Assembly (NCBI RefSeq): GCF_003253735.1
Contig: NZ_QKYW01000005.1
Coordinates: forward strand, 186,001 to 250,000
Direction of reading: 5' to 3'
Length of the DNA stretch: 64,000 nucleotides
From: Pseudomonas sp. URMO17WK12:I2
GTDB lineage: Bacteria > Pseudomonadota > Gammaproteobacteria > Pseudomonadales > Pseudomonadaceae
Positions 27,427-36,254 of the stretch are shown piece by piece (positions within the stretch are counted from its first letter, which is position 1; every line of letters begins with the position of its first letter). The translations under genes and the position numbers were made by a program. The notes beneath the pieces were generated by a model, which ran no database searches, was not told where the DNA came from, and saw only the letters and a list, made by a program, of their open reading frames with translations.

Positions 27427-28741
27427 CAGCACTGCGCAGCAGTTGCGCCAACAAATTTCCGAACTGGTCGGGCGCTACGCCGAGCTGCAGATGGCGCCCA
27501 AGCCTTTCATTGCCGGGGAGAGCGTGATTCCGCCATCCGGCAAGGTGATCGGCGCAGGCGAGCTACAGTCGATGACCGCAGCCGTACTTGATGGCTGGCT
27601 GACCACTGGCCGCTTCAATGAGGCGTTCGAGAAACGCCTGGCCAAGTACCTAGGTCGGCGCTGCGTACTTACCACCAACTCGGGTTCTTCGGCCAACTTG
27701 CTGGCTTTCTCCGCGCTGACCTCACCGCGTCTCGGTGAGCGGGCGATCAAGAAGGGCGACGAAGTGATCGGCGTCGCCGCCGGCTTTCCAACCACCGTCA
27801 ACCCAATTTTGCAGTTCGGTGCGGTGCCAGTGTTCGTCGATGTGGAGCTGCCCACCTACAATATCGACCCAGCGAAGATCGAAGCTGCAATCGGTCCGAA
27901 AACCAAGGCCATCATGCTTGCGCATACCCTGGGCAACCCCTTCGATCTCGGCGTGGTGCGGGCGCTGTGCGACAAGTACAGCCTATGGCTGATCGAGGAT
28001 TGCTGCGACGCGCTGGGCTCGACCTACCAGGACAAAATGGTGGGCACGTATGGCGATATAGGCACACTGAGCTTTTATCCCGCGCACCACATCACCATGG
28101 GTGAGGGCGGCGCGGTATTCACCAACAACCCGGCGTTGAAACGCATCATCGAGTCGTTCCGTGACTGGGGGCGCGACTGCTACTGCGCACCAGGCGAAGA
28201 CAACACCTGTGGCAAGCGTTTCTGTTGGCAGCTTGGCGACCTACCACAAGGGTATGACCACAAGTACACCTATTCGCATTTGGGGTATAACCTCAAGATT
28301 ACCGATATGCAGGCTGCCTGTGCGTTGGCGCAGATGGATCGGTTGGATGGGTTTATCGCTGCACGAAAGCGTAACTTCGCCTGGCTCAGTGACCGTCTGG
28401 CGGGTTGCGCAGAACTGATCCTGCCGCAAGCCACGTCAGGCAGCGACCCATCATGGTTTGGCTTCCCAATTTCGCTGCGTGACGGGTGCGGTATTGAACG
28501 GGTCGATCTGCTGCGCCGACTCGATGAACAGAAGGTCGGAACGCGTCTGTTGTTCGCGGGCAATCTGACCCGCCAGCCTTACATGCGTAATCAGATTTAT
28601 CGCGTATCCGGCGAATTAAAAGTCACTGACAAAGTGATGAACGACACTTTCTGGATAGGTCTCTGGCCAGGCCTAAGCGAGGCTCATTTGGAGCATGCCG
28701 CCAGCCGGATCGAAGCCTGTTTCGGCCGAGGAAACCCTTGA
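27419..28741 (+). CDS. rfbH: CDP-4-keto-6-deoxyglucose 3-dehydrase RfbH (E1)
   Basis: 440 residues from the ATG at 27419, overlapping rfbG by eight bases. The protein belongs to the DegT/AscC family but is the PMP/[2Fe-2S] dehydrase type, not an aminotransferase: the residue usually Lys is His ([15 protein letters not shown]), and cysteines occur in the exact pattern C-x57-C-x-C-x7-C, from EDCCD to [13 protein letters not shown], known for the cluster of E1. It removes the C3 hydroxyl to yield CDP-4-keto-3,6-dideoxyglucose. E1 needs an electron-supplying reductase (AscD/DdhD type); none is visible in this window. Confidence 0.94.
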   Translation: MSDSTAQQLRQQISELVGRYAELQMAPKPFIAGESVIPPSGKVIGAGELQSMTAAVLDGWLTTGRFNEAFEKRLAKYLGRRCVLTTNSGSSANLLAFSALTSPRLGERAIKKGDEVIGVAAGFPTTVNPILQFGAVPVFVDVELPTYNIDPAKIEAAIGPKTKAIMLAHTLGNPFDLGVVRALCDKYSLWLIEDCCDALGSTYQDKMVGTYGDIGTLSFYPAHHITMGEGGAVFTNNPALKRIIESFRDWGRDCYCAPGEDNTCGKRFCWQLGDLPQGYDHKYTYSHLGYNLKITDMQAACALAQMDRLDGFIAARKRNFAWLSDRLAGCAELILPQATSGSDPSWFGFPISLRDGCGIERVDLLRRLDEQKVGTRLLFAGNLTRQPYMRNQIYRVSGELKVTDKVMNDTFWIGLWPGLSEAHLEHAASRIEACFGRGNP

Positions 28742-30270
28742 TGACTACTGCCGCCCCAACTCCCCATGATGCGTTGTTTGATCGACCGCTTTTCGTTCTG
28801 GAAATGGCCAATAACCACATGGGCGACGTGGCCCACGGCATTGCGCTGATCAGAGCCTTCGCAGACGTGTGCCGGCCGTTCCCTTATCGCTTTGCCTTCA
28901 AGCTGCAGTACCGCGATCTGGATACCTTCATTCACCCCGCCATGCGCGGTCGTGACGATGTTAAGTACGTCAAACGTTTTAGCGAAACACGCCTGTCTCG
29001 CGAGCAGTTCGACACCTTGGTGGCGGAAGTTCGTAGCCAGGGTTTCCTGTGCCTTTCCACTCCGTTCGACGAAGCCTCCGTTGCAGTGATCGAAGAGCAA
29101 CAATTGGACGCGATAAAGATTGCCAGTTGCTCGATGAGCGATTGGCCTTTGCTTGAGCGTGTGGTGCAGACCGAGCGCCCACTGATCGTCTCCACGGCAG
29201 GCTCGACCTTGGAAGAGCTGGATCGCCTCGTCAGCTTCCTCACCCATCGCAACAAAAGCTTCGCCATTCTGCATTGTGTGGGTGAGTACCCAACGCCGGA
29301 TGCCAACATGCACCTGTCGCAGGTGGAATTTTTGCGTCGTCGTTATCCGGGGGGGCGTGTGGGTTTCTCCACGCACGAGAATCCGGACAACACCGACATC
29401 GTCAAGATCGCGGTGGCCAAGGGCGCTCGTATCTTTGAAAAACACGTCGGGCTGCCCACCGAGCAACATCCGATCAACGCTTATTCAGCCAGCCCGGAGC
29501 AGGTGCGCCTTTGGCTGGAAGCCGCGCAATATGCTCTGCTGCTCTGTGGTGAGGGCGAGCAGCGTCTGCCGGTGAATGAAGCCGAACGCGCCAGCCTGCG
29601 TTCCCTGCGTCGCGGTGTGTTTGCCCGCCGGCCGATTTCCGCAGGCGAAGTGGTGCATGCCGAAGATGTGTACTTTGCCTTCCCGCCGCAGGATGGCCAG
29701 TACACCGCCAACGACTGGTCCAAGTACGCGACCTTCACCGCTGAAGCCGACATCTCCCAGGATGCGGCGTTGGAACCGAGCAATGCCGGCCGCCGTGATG
29801 TTCGTGACAAGGTTTGGGAAATCGTGCAGCGGGTACGCGCGCAGTTGCAGCACAGTCATGTAGTGGTGCCGGGTCGGGTCGATCTGGAGATTTCCCACCA
29901 CTACGGGCTCGATCGTTTCGACGAGTTTGGCCTGACCATGCTGACGGTGGTCAACCGCAGCTACTGCAAGAAGCTGTTGATGTTGCTGCCGGGCCAGAAA
30001 CACCCCGAGCAATACCACCAGCGCAAGGAAGAGACCTTCCACGTTCTGCAGGGCCAGTTGATTCTGGAGCTGGACGGTGTAGAGCGCCTCTGCCAACCGG
30101 GTGATGTGGTAACCGTCGAGCCTGGCGTGCGCCATGCTTTTCGCAGTGAGGACGGGGCGATCATCGAGGAGCTGTCCTCCACGCATTTCCTCAACGACTC
30201 GTTCTATACCGATGAGGCAATCAATGCCAATCGGGAGCGTAAAACCCTTTTGAGCTATTGGATGGACTGA
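28741..30270 (+). CDS. NeuB-family synthase fused to a cupin domain
   Basis: 509 residues from the ATG at 28741, overlapping the rfbH stop by one base. Residues about 10-260 are a sialic-acid-synthase (NeuB) barrel: LEMANNHMGD, FKLQYRD, STPFDEASV, IKIASCSMSDWPLL, GFSTHENPDNTDI and FEKHVGL all match. Residues about 285-330 form the antifreeze-like/SAF domain (RRGVFARRPISAGEVVHAEDV). Residues about 370-490 form a cupin (YCKKLLMLLPGQKHPEQYHQRKEETFHVLQGQL) similar to cupin sugar isomerases. NeuB enzymes condense phosphoenolpyruvate with a sugar aldehyde to a 2-keto-3-deoxy acid. The C-terminal cupin is not part of ordinary NeuB. The substrate is unknown. Confidence 0.85.
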   Translation: MTTAAPTPHDALFDRPLFVLEMANNHMGDVAHGIALIRAFADVCRPFPYRFAFKLQYRDLDTFIHPAMRGRDDVKYVKRFSETRLSREQFDTLVAEVRSQGFLCLSTPFDEASVAVIEEQQLDAIKIASCSMSDWPLLERVVQTERPLIVSTAGSTLEELDRLVSFLTHRNKSFAILHCVGEYPTPDANMHLSQVEFLRRRYPGGRVGFSTHENPDNTDIVKIAVAKGARIFEKHVGLPTEQHPINAYSASPEQVRLWLEAAQYALLLCGEGEQRLPVNEAERASLRSLRRGVFARRPISAGEVVHAEDVYFAFPPQDGQYTANDWSKYATFTAEADISQDAALEPSNAGRRDVRDKVWEIVQRVRAQLQHSHVVVPGRVDLEISHHYGLDRFDEFGLTMLTVVNRSYCKKLLMLLPGQKHPEQYHQRKEETFHVLQGQLILELDGVERLCQPGDVVTVEPGVRHAFRSEDGAIIEELSSTHFLNDSFYTDEAINANRERKTLLSYWMD

Positions 30271-30271
30271 C

Positions 30272-32101
30272 GTGCCAAACCCTTATCGTGTTGCCGACTA
30301 CATTGCCGATTTCATCGCCGGACTTGGTGTAGGGCATGTCTTTCTGTTGCCAGGCGGCGGCGCCATGCACCTCAACGACGCCGTGGGCAAGCACCCGCAG
30401 TTGGAAGTGGTGGCCTGCCATCACGAGCAGGCTGCGGCGATTGCTGCCGAAGCCTATTGCCGCATCAATGAGAACCTCGGCGTTGCCATGGTCACCACCG
30501 GGCCCGGTGCGACCAATGCGGTAACCGCCGTTGCCGGCGCCTGGATCGAGTCGGTGCCGCTGCTGGTCATTTCGGGCCAGGTCAAGCGTACCGATCTGCT
30601 GCGCGGTGCGCCGCTGCGGCAGAAGGGCGTACAGGAAGTGGATATCGTCAGCGTGGTCAAGCCGATCACCAAGTACGCGGTGACCATCGAGCGGCCAGAG
30701 GATATTCGCCGCGAGCTGGAACGCGCGGTTTTTCTCGCTCGTGATGGCCGTGCAGGGCCGGTATGGATCGATGTGCCGCTGGACGTACAGGGCGCACCCA
30801 TTGATGCGTCAACCCTCGAAGGCTGGAAGAACGATGTTACGCCAGCGGCACCGGTTGATTCGGCGCTGCTGGCGCAGGTGCGTACCTTGCTTGAAGGTGC
30901 ACAACGCCCGTTGATCCTTGCGGGCCACGGTGTGCGCCTGAGCGGCGCTGCGGTAGCTTTCCGTCAATTGGTCGAAGCGCTTGGCGTGCCAGTGGTGGCT
31001 ACTTGGAATGCTATGGATTTGCTGCCTTACGAGCATCCCCTGTATGTGGGTCGTCCAGGTGTAGTAGCCCTGCGCGCACCGAATTTCGCGATCCAGAATG
31101 CCGACCTGCTGATCACGATGGGTTGCCGTCTGGACAATATCATCACCGCTTACGCCCCGCGTGATTTCGCGCGCAACGCACGCAAGGTGGTGGTGGATGT
31201 GGACGCCAACGAGATCGCCAAGCTCGACATGGAGATCGACGTCGCCGTTGCCAGCGATGCCGCTGATTTCGTTACCGCGCTTATGGCCACGTTGGGTGCT
31301 GCCGAATTCCGTCGTCCGCAGTGGTTGGAGCGCTGCGGCAACTGGAAGGCACGTTATGGCGTCAACGAAGGTAAATCATTTCCGGCAACGGGGGCTATCA
31401 GCCACTTCCAGTTCGCCGACGCGATGTCTGACGCGGTGCCGGCCGACACGCTGGTCAGTACCGGCAGTTCTGGCCTCGCGGTAGAGGTTTTCTACACCGT
31501 ATTCCGCAACCGCCCCGGCCAGCGCGTGTTCCTGACGTCGGGTCTAGGTGCGATGGGTTACGGTTTGCCTGCGGCGATTGGTGCCTGCTTCGCCAATGAG
31601 CGTAAGCCGATGGTAGCGGTGGAGAGTGACGGTAGCCTGCAGTTGAATATTCAAGAGCTGGCTACGATGCGCGGCTTCAATTTGCCAATCTGCCTGGTGG
31701 TGATGAACAACGGCGGCTACGCCTCCATTCGCAACACTCAGCGCAATTACTTCGAAAGCCGTTATGTCGGCACCGGGCCCGAGGCTGGTTTGTGGATGCC
31801 GGATTTGGAAGAAGTGGCGCAGGCCTACCACATTCCGTTCAAGCGCATTCGTGACGTCAGCGAACTGGCTCTGGGTCTTGCCGAGACTGTCGCCCAGCCG
31901 CGGCCGATGATAGTGGAAGTGATGCTGATGAAAGATGAGGTATTGAGCCCGAAGGTCGCTGCCATTCCTCAGGCCGATGGCTCGATGACCTCCATGCCGC
32001 TGGAGGACATGAGCCCGCTGCTGCCGCTGGAGCTTCTGGAGGAGGCGATGGGCGGCAATCTAGCTCAGGTATCCCGGCAGATACGGCAGCAGATGCGCTG
32101 A
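30272..32101 (+). CDS. ThDP-dependent acetolactate-synthase-like enzyme
   Basis: 609 residues, GTG start. The three domains of the acetohydroxyacid synthase family are visible: N-terminal PYR domain with the catalytic Glu in CHHEQAAAIAAEAY (about residue 51) and TTGPGATNAVTAVAGAW; a middle domain (about 195-340); and a C-terminal ThDP-Mg domain with ESDGSLQLNIQELATM and MNNGGYASIRNTQ. The location beside rfbFGH suggests a sugar-tailoring carboligase rather than isoleucine/valine synthesis. YerE of Yersinia, a flavin/ThDP enzyme that adds an acetyl unit to C4 of CDP-4-keto-3,6-dideoxyglucose, is the closest known role that fits. That assignment is inference. Confidence 0.85.
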   Translation: MPNPYRVADYIADFIAGLGVGHVFLLPGGGAMHLNDAVGKHPQLEVVACHHEQAAAIAAEAYCRINENLGVAMVTTGPGATNAVTAVAGAWIESVPLLVISGQVKRTDLLRGAPLRQKGVQEVDIVSVVKPITKYAVTIERPEDIRRELERAVFLARDGRAGPVWIDVPLDVQGAPIDASTLEGWKNDVTPAAPVDSALLAQVRTLLEGAQRPLILAGHGVRLSGAAVAFRQLVEALGVPVVATWNAMDLLPYEHPLYVGRPGVVALRAPNFAIQNADLLITMGCRLDNIITAYAPRDFARNARKVVVDVDANEIAKLDMEIDVAVASDAADFVTALMATLGAAEFRRPQWLERCGNWKARYGVNEGKSFPATGAISHFQFADAMSDAVPADTLVSTGSSGLAVEVFYTVFRNRPGQRVFLTSGLGAMGYGLPAAIGACFANERKPMVAVESDGSLQLNIQELATMRGFNLPICLVVMNNGGYASIRNTQRNYFESRYVGTGPEAGLWMPDLEEVAQAYHIPFKRIRDVSELALGLAETVAQPRPMIVEVMLMKDEVLSPKVAAIPQADGSMTSMPLEDMSPLLPLELLEEAMGGNLAQVSRQIRQQMR

Positions 32102-32736
32102 TGAAGACTCATATCCTTTTCGATTTCGACGGCACATTGGTCGATTCCGCGCCGGCCATTCTTGCCTGTTTTTCTAGTGTGCTTGAGGCACACGGGCTGC
32201 AGGCCATGTGCCCCATAGACGCCAGCCTGATCGGGCCGCCCTTGCACCAGACACTGGCGGTACTGAGCGGTAGTGATGACGCGACAATGCTTGGCGCCTT
32301 GAGCGCTACGTTCAAGAACCTTTACGACTCCGAGGCCTGCCTGGAGACGTCTGCTTATGCAGGTTGCCAGGCACTCTTGGAACAGCTGCGCGAGCAGGGC
32401 TTCAGCCTGTGCATCGCGACCAATAAACGTCTGCTGCCCACCCAACGCATCATTGCCGCATTGAGCTGGCAAGGACTTTTCAGCGAAGTATTTGCCAGTG
32501 ACTCTTACCCTGGTCGCTATAGTGACAAGGCAGGCATGATCGCAGCCGCGCTGGAGGATGGCGGTTTTTCTGCACCATCAGCCATCTACATTGGCGATAC
32601 CGTCGCAGACGGTCGCGCCGCGGCTGCGAATGGGGTCGAGTTCTGGCCAGTGGCATGGGGCTACGGTACTTTTGCCAGCCACGAGCAACCGTTGCGTTCG
32701 CCGCAACAACTGCTTGAACGCCTGGGGCTATCGTGA
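32101..32736 (+). CDS. HAD-superfamily hydrolase, PGPase-like
   Basis: 211 residues. HAD motif I DFDGTLVDS (residues 8-16), motif II Thr in CIATNKRLLPTQ (about 106), motif III Lys and IV GDTVADGRAA (about 163). The alpha-helical cap is like that of phosphoglycolate phosphatases. In this setting it may remove the phosphate from the product of the NeuB-like synthase, as NulO-9-phosphate phosphatases do in sialic-acid pathways. Overlaps both neighbours by one to four bases. Confidence 0.85.
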   Translation: MKTHILFDFDGTLVDSAPAILACFSSVLEAHGLQAMCPIDASLIGPPLHQTLAVLSGSDDATMLGALSATFKNLYDSEACLETSAYAGCQALLEQLREQGFSLCIATNKRLLPTQRIIAALSWQGLFSEVFASDSYPGRYSDKAGMIAAALEDGGFSAPSAIYIGDTVADGRAAAANGVEFWPVAWGYGTFASHEQPLRSPQQLLERLGLS

Positions 32737-33758
32737 ACACAGCCAGTACATGCCCCTGCTGCGCATCCATTGAGGCGTTATTGCCAAGCCCGCAATACAC
32801 TGCTTGCCGGTTATGTGGGCATCGTTGGCGTATGCCAGTGGAAGAGGCAGGCTACTATGAGACGTTGGTTGCGCGTAACGATCTGAACACTCCTTGGTTC
32901 AAGCGTAAGATCCGCGAGCGCGTAGCCGCAGTATCTGGCTTGCTGGATACGGGCAAGGAACGCGTGCTCGAAATCGGCTGTGCTGAGGGTGAACTGGGGC
33001 GCGAGATCAAGGCGCGCTTTGCCGTCATCTATGATGGTGTGGAGTTGTCGCAAGATCGAGTGCTAGCAAAGCAAAAGCTGGATCACGTATTCCAAACGCC
33101 GGCCAGCGAGATCGAGGCAACATCATACCAGTTAATCGTTTCCTTCCATGTGCTGGAGCATATCGCTCGACCCGAGCAAGAGCTTGCGGTCTGGTCGAAG
33201 CTTTTGAGTGCGGATGGTCGTGTGCTGATCGAGGTTCCGAACCAAGCTGGACATCCGCTGCTGGCTAGTGATTGCAATACCGAGCACCTGCACCAGTTCA
33301 CCCCGGCGTCGCTAACGCTGTTGCTGGCCCGTTGCGGGTTTACCTGCGATGAGTTGTCCGTAGGGCATTACGAGTCACCGGTCTACTCGGATTCGATCAG
33401 GCTCGTTGCCCGTTTGCAGCCTTCGGTTGAGCGCCGCCAGCAGCTTCTGCAGCAGCGTTTTCGCGACATAACCGGTGGACCGTTTTTGGTCTACGGAATC
33501 GGCGGTGACTACCTCAACTATCTGTCACCGTTGGCCGAGTCGCTGGATATCCGCGCTCTGCTGGATTCATCCGAGACCAAGTGGGGGCAGCGCCTAGGTG
33601 AGCACGTAGTCAGTCCATACGATCCGCAGGCACATGCTGAATTGCCCATCGTCATCTGCTCCATCCGTTTTGCCGCGGACATCCGTAAGCACCTACTCAA
33701 ACTTGGCATTGCAGAGCAGCGTCTTATCGGCCTGGATCGTATCTATGAAGGCTCCTGA
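32733..33758 (+). CDS. SAM-dependent C-methyltransferase-type protein with Zn-finger
   Basis: 341 residues, GTG start. An N-terminal zinc-binding motif CPCC...CRLCGHRW (residues 8-32) is followed by a class I methyltransferase domain (RVLEIGCAEGELGREI, about 74-89; SFHVLEHIARPEQEL). The C-terminal Rossmann-like domain (GPFLVYGIGGDYLNYLSP, about 250) is that of deoxysugar C-methyltransferases (TylC3/NovU type). Such enzymes add methyl groups to carbon next to a keto group of nucleotide-linked sugars. The exact substrate is unknown. A second protein of the same build lies at 36255. Confidence 0.8.
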   Translation: MNTASTCPCCASIEALLPSPQYTACRLCGHRWRMPVEEAGYYETLVARNDLNTPWFKRKIRERVAAVSGLLDTGKERVLEIGCAEGELGREIKARFAVIYDGVELSQDRVLAKQKLDHVFQTPASEIEATSYQLIVSFHVLEHIARPEQELAVWSKLLSADGRVLIEVPNQAGHPLLASDCNTEHLHQFTPASLTLLLARCGFTCDELSVGHYESPVYSDSIRLVARLQPSVERRQQLLQQRFRDITGGPFLVYGIGGDYLNYLSPLAESLDIRALLDSSETKWGQRLGEHVVSPYDPQAHAELPIVICSIRFAADIRKHLLKLGIAEQRLIGLDRIYEGS

Positions 33759-34788
33759 CTCCGTCCTCGCTGCGGATTTGAGCGGTATTCTTTGCGCACC
33801 GCTGCCATGGGAGGCACTGCATGGTCGGCATATCCTGGTTACCGGCGCCTCAGGTTTTATCGGAGGGCATGTAGTTGAAGCACTGGCCTCGCTCAATCGA
33901 AGCCAGCTCAAGGCGAACCTGCATGTCTATGCCCTGGCTCGAGATCTGGAAAAACTGCGTCAGCGCATGCCCTGGCTGGACATTCCTAGAGAAGTGACAC
34001 CTCTGATCCAGGATGTTACCCAGCCCTGCGGCCTTGCTGCACATCTGGATTTCATTATCCATGCCGCCAGCCCTGCCAGCCCTAAGGACTATCTGCAACG
34101 GCCGGTCGATACCATTCGTGCCAATACCGATGGCACCCGGGCACTGCTTGAGCTGGCCCGGGACAAGCAGGCACGTTTTCTGTTTCTCAGCAGCGGCGCG
34201 GTATACGGCGACAATCCTTGGCAAACCGATGCGATCGCGGAAGGTGATTTTGGCCGAGAAGACCCATTGGCTCCACGGGCCTGCTACGGGGAGAGCAAGC
34301 GTTTGGCCGAAACGCTGTGCCAGGCCTACCACGTCCAATACGGCGTGGATGCTAGGATTGCACGGATTTCCCATTGCTATGGGCCGGGTATGCGGCTGGA
34401 CGATGGCCGAGCGATCTCCGATCTGCTTGCCGATGTCCTTAACAACCGGGATATCCAGTTGGATTCCGATGGAAGCGCTTCGCGTCCTTTCTGCTATGTT
34501 TCCGATACCGTGCTCGGGTTGTTCCATATCCTGCTCCGAGGCGAAGCGGGCCATGCCTACAACGTCGGTGAAACGCAGGAAACCAGCATCTTGGAGTTGG
34601 CCGAAAAGTTGATTGCCTCAGCCGGCAAGGCAGGGCAGCTCATAGTCAGGCCGCAGGCGCGCAGTGGCCCTGCACCTGCCGTGAGAAACTCTGGGCATTT
34701 CAATATCGACAAGATTCGCGCTTTAGGGTGGGCGCCACTCACGCCTTTGGATGTGGGTTTGTCCCGACTCTTGCAGGCCAATACATGA
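33745..34788 (+). CDS. NAD-dependent epimerase/dehydratase-family (extended SDR)
   Basis: 347 residues from the ATG at 33745, overlapping the methyltransferase gene by 14 bases; the frame upstream is shadow. Nucleotide-binding VTGASGFIGGH (about 31-41), active-site SSGAVYG and YGESK (Ser-Tyr-Lys, about 153-185), and substrate region AFCY-type motif SRPFCYVSDTV. Similar to UDP-glucuronate decarboxylases and dTDP-sugar epimerases/reductases. In the island it may reduce or epimerise the 4-keto or branched intermediate. Specificity cannot be read from sequence. Confidence 0.85.
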   Translation: MKAPDSVLAADLSGILCAPLPWEALHGRHILVTGASGFIGGHVVEALASLNRSQLKANLHVYALARDLEKLRQRMPWLDIPREVTPLIQDVTQPCGLAAHLDFIIHAASPASPKDYLQRPVDTIRANTDGTRALLELARDKQARFLFLSSGAVYGDNPWQTDAIAEGDFGREDPLAPRACYGESKRLAETLCQAYHVQYGVDARIARISHCYGPGMRLDDGRAISDLLADVLNNRDIQLDSDGSASRPFCYVSDTVLGLFHILLRGEAGHAYNVGETQETSILELAEKLIASAGKAGQLIVRPQARSGPAPAVRNSGHFNIDKIRALGWAPLTPLDVGLSRLLQANT

Positions 34789-36128
34789 CCGCTCCCGATT
34801 CGCGTCCGACACTCATTGGTTACCTCCCCCCGCCCGAGGGCATTAGAAAGACAGGGGCTAACTACCAATATCATTCTCAATTCATCAATATTGGGGATAT
34901 TGTTTACGCCCATGCCGGCGCTATGTTGACCTCAGGGCGTAATTTTGAAGCGTGGAACTTTCGGATGACCGCAGAAGAGGTCAATGAAAGATTTTCCAAG
35001 GTGATATTTTTCATTCCTTGCAGAATGGCGCCGCCTCCGTATGACCAGGATGGTTACCCTTATGCGTACGTCACGGACTTTATCAGGAAACTGAAGATTC
35101 CTTTTTTCAGCCTCGGCGAGTCTATTCAGGCCAGGGAGTACGAATATCAGTCCGGCTTCCACAAGCAGCTTTCTCCTGCTGTGGTTCGCTACCTAAGTGT
35201 GATCGCCGATAGGTCGCTGGTGGTTGGGACCCGCGGTTATTATTCAGCGGACGTGCTGAATAGTCTCGGGATCAAGAATGCCGTTCCTTTAGGCTGCCCA
35301 TCCCTCTACCTGAATGGTCCTTCACTGCCGTCGTCTCTGCTAGAGGTGCCGCACAACCCTGAAAAGGTTACGGTGTGCTACTCGAACTATCAGGGCAATT
35401 GTCATAGCAGGATCGACGATTTTCTACGCCTGGCCAGTCAACACAATTATTACTATGTCGAGCAGGTCTTTGGCCTGCTTGCGCAGGCGCTTTATTATCC
35501 CGGGAAGGTCAACGGGGCTGATATCCATGCAGCGCGGCGGTTCTATAAAGATTTGGTGCCTGTGCTTGCTTTGCTGAGAAATAAACGTATTCGGTATTTT
35601 ACAAACTATAGCCTGTGGAAGGAGTTTCTTGGCGCGATGGATTTTGTGTTTGGCGCCAGGATGCATGGCTTGACGCCAGCGCTGCATGCTGGAAAGCCTG
35701 CCATGTTCATTGCGCACGACTCAAGAGTCAGGGAAATGTGCGAATTTTTCTCATTGCCTTTTGTAGCCGAACATGATCTTCCTGCGGCGGTGGATATCAA
35801 TTTCTTCTTGTCTCGCTGTGATTACTCCGGGACATTGCCGCGTTACCAGGATGCTTATTCCAGCTTTGTTCAGACGCTGCGCCATCTTGGGTTGGACGGA
35901 AATATCGGCGCTGACGGTTCAGTTATCGATCATTGGGAGCCTGAGCCGGACTCGCAAGTGGCGCGCGAGGAGCACGCCCCCCATTATTCATCTCAAGAAA
36001 TATCCAATCTTGAACGGCAGCTTGCTATTTGCGCCGAGATTCCAGATGAGACCTTCGCAAAGCTTGCCCAGATCAAGGATATTTCTCAAGGTTGGTATCT
36101 TTCTCGGTTCAATAGTAGGACGGGCTAA
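34785..36128 (+). CDS. Polysaccharide pyruvyl transferase-family protein
   Basis: 447 residues from the ATG at 34785, overlapping the SDR gene by four bases. Motifs of the WcaK/PssM family: NIGDIVYAHAGAML near the N-terminus (about 32), the central TRGYYSADVLNSLGIKNAVPLGCPSLYLN (about 150-178), and the C-terminal FVFGARMHGLTPALHAGKPAMFIAHDSR (about 285-312). Family members transfer pyruvate ketals to glycans, but many are glycosyltransferase-fold proteins of other function. This gene is visibly more AT-rich than the rest of the island and uses rare Pseudomonas codons, suggesting a separate acquisition. Confidence 0.75.
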   Translation: MTAPDSRPTLIGYLPPPEGIRKTGANYQYHSQFINIGDIVYAHAGAMLTSGRNFEAWNFRMTAEEVNERFSKVIFFIPCRMAPPPYDQDGYPYAYVTDFIRKLKIPFFSLGESIQAREYEYQSGFHKQLSPAVVRYLSVIADRSLVVGTRGYYSADVLNSLGIKNAVPLGCPSLYLNGPSLPSSLLEVPHNPEKVTVCYSNYQGNCHSRIDDFLRLASQHNYYYVEQVFGLLAQALYYPGKVNGADIHAARRFYKDLVPVLALLRNKRIRYFTNYSLWKEFLGAMDFVFGARMHGLTPALHAGKPAMFIAHDSRVREMCEFFSLPFVAEHDLPAAVDINFFLSRCDYSGTLPRYQDAYSSFVQTLRHLGLDGNIGADGSVIDHWEPEPDSQVAREEHAPHYSSQEISNLERQLAICAEIPDETFAKLAQIKDISQGWYLSRFNSRTG

Positions 36129-36254
36129 GGCAGACTTATTGCCCTATATTTGCATTTTCGGCCCTGGCACCAGTTTGTGAAGTTCAAAGCAGATTCGATG
36201 GGTGCCGGCGTGATTGCAAGGCGGCTGAATGGCGGACACAGTGGGTGGCTATAT

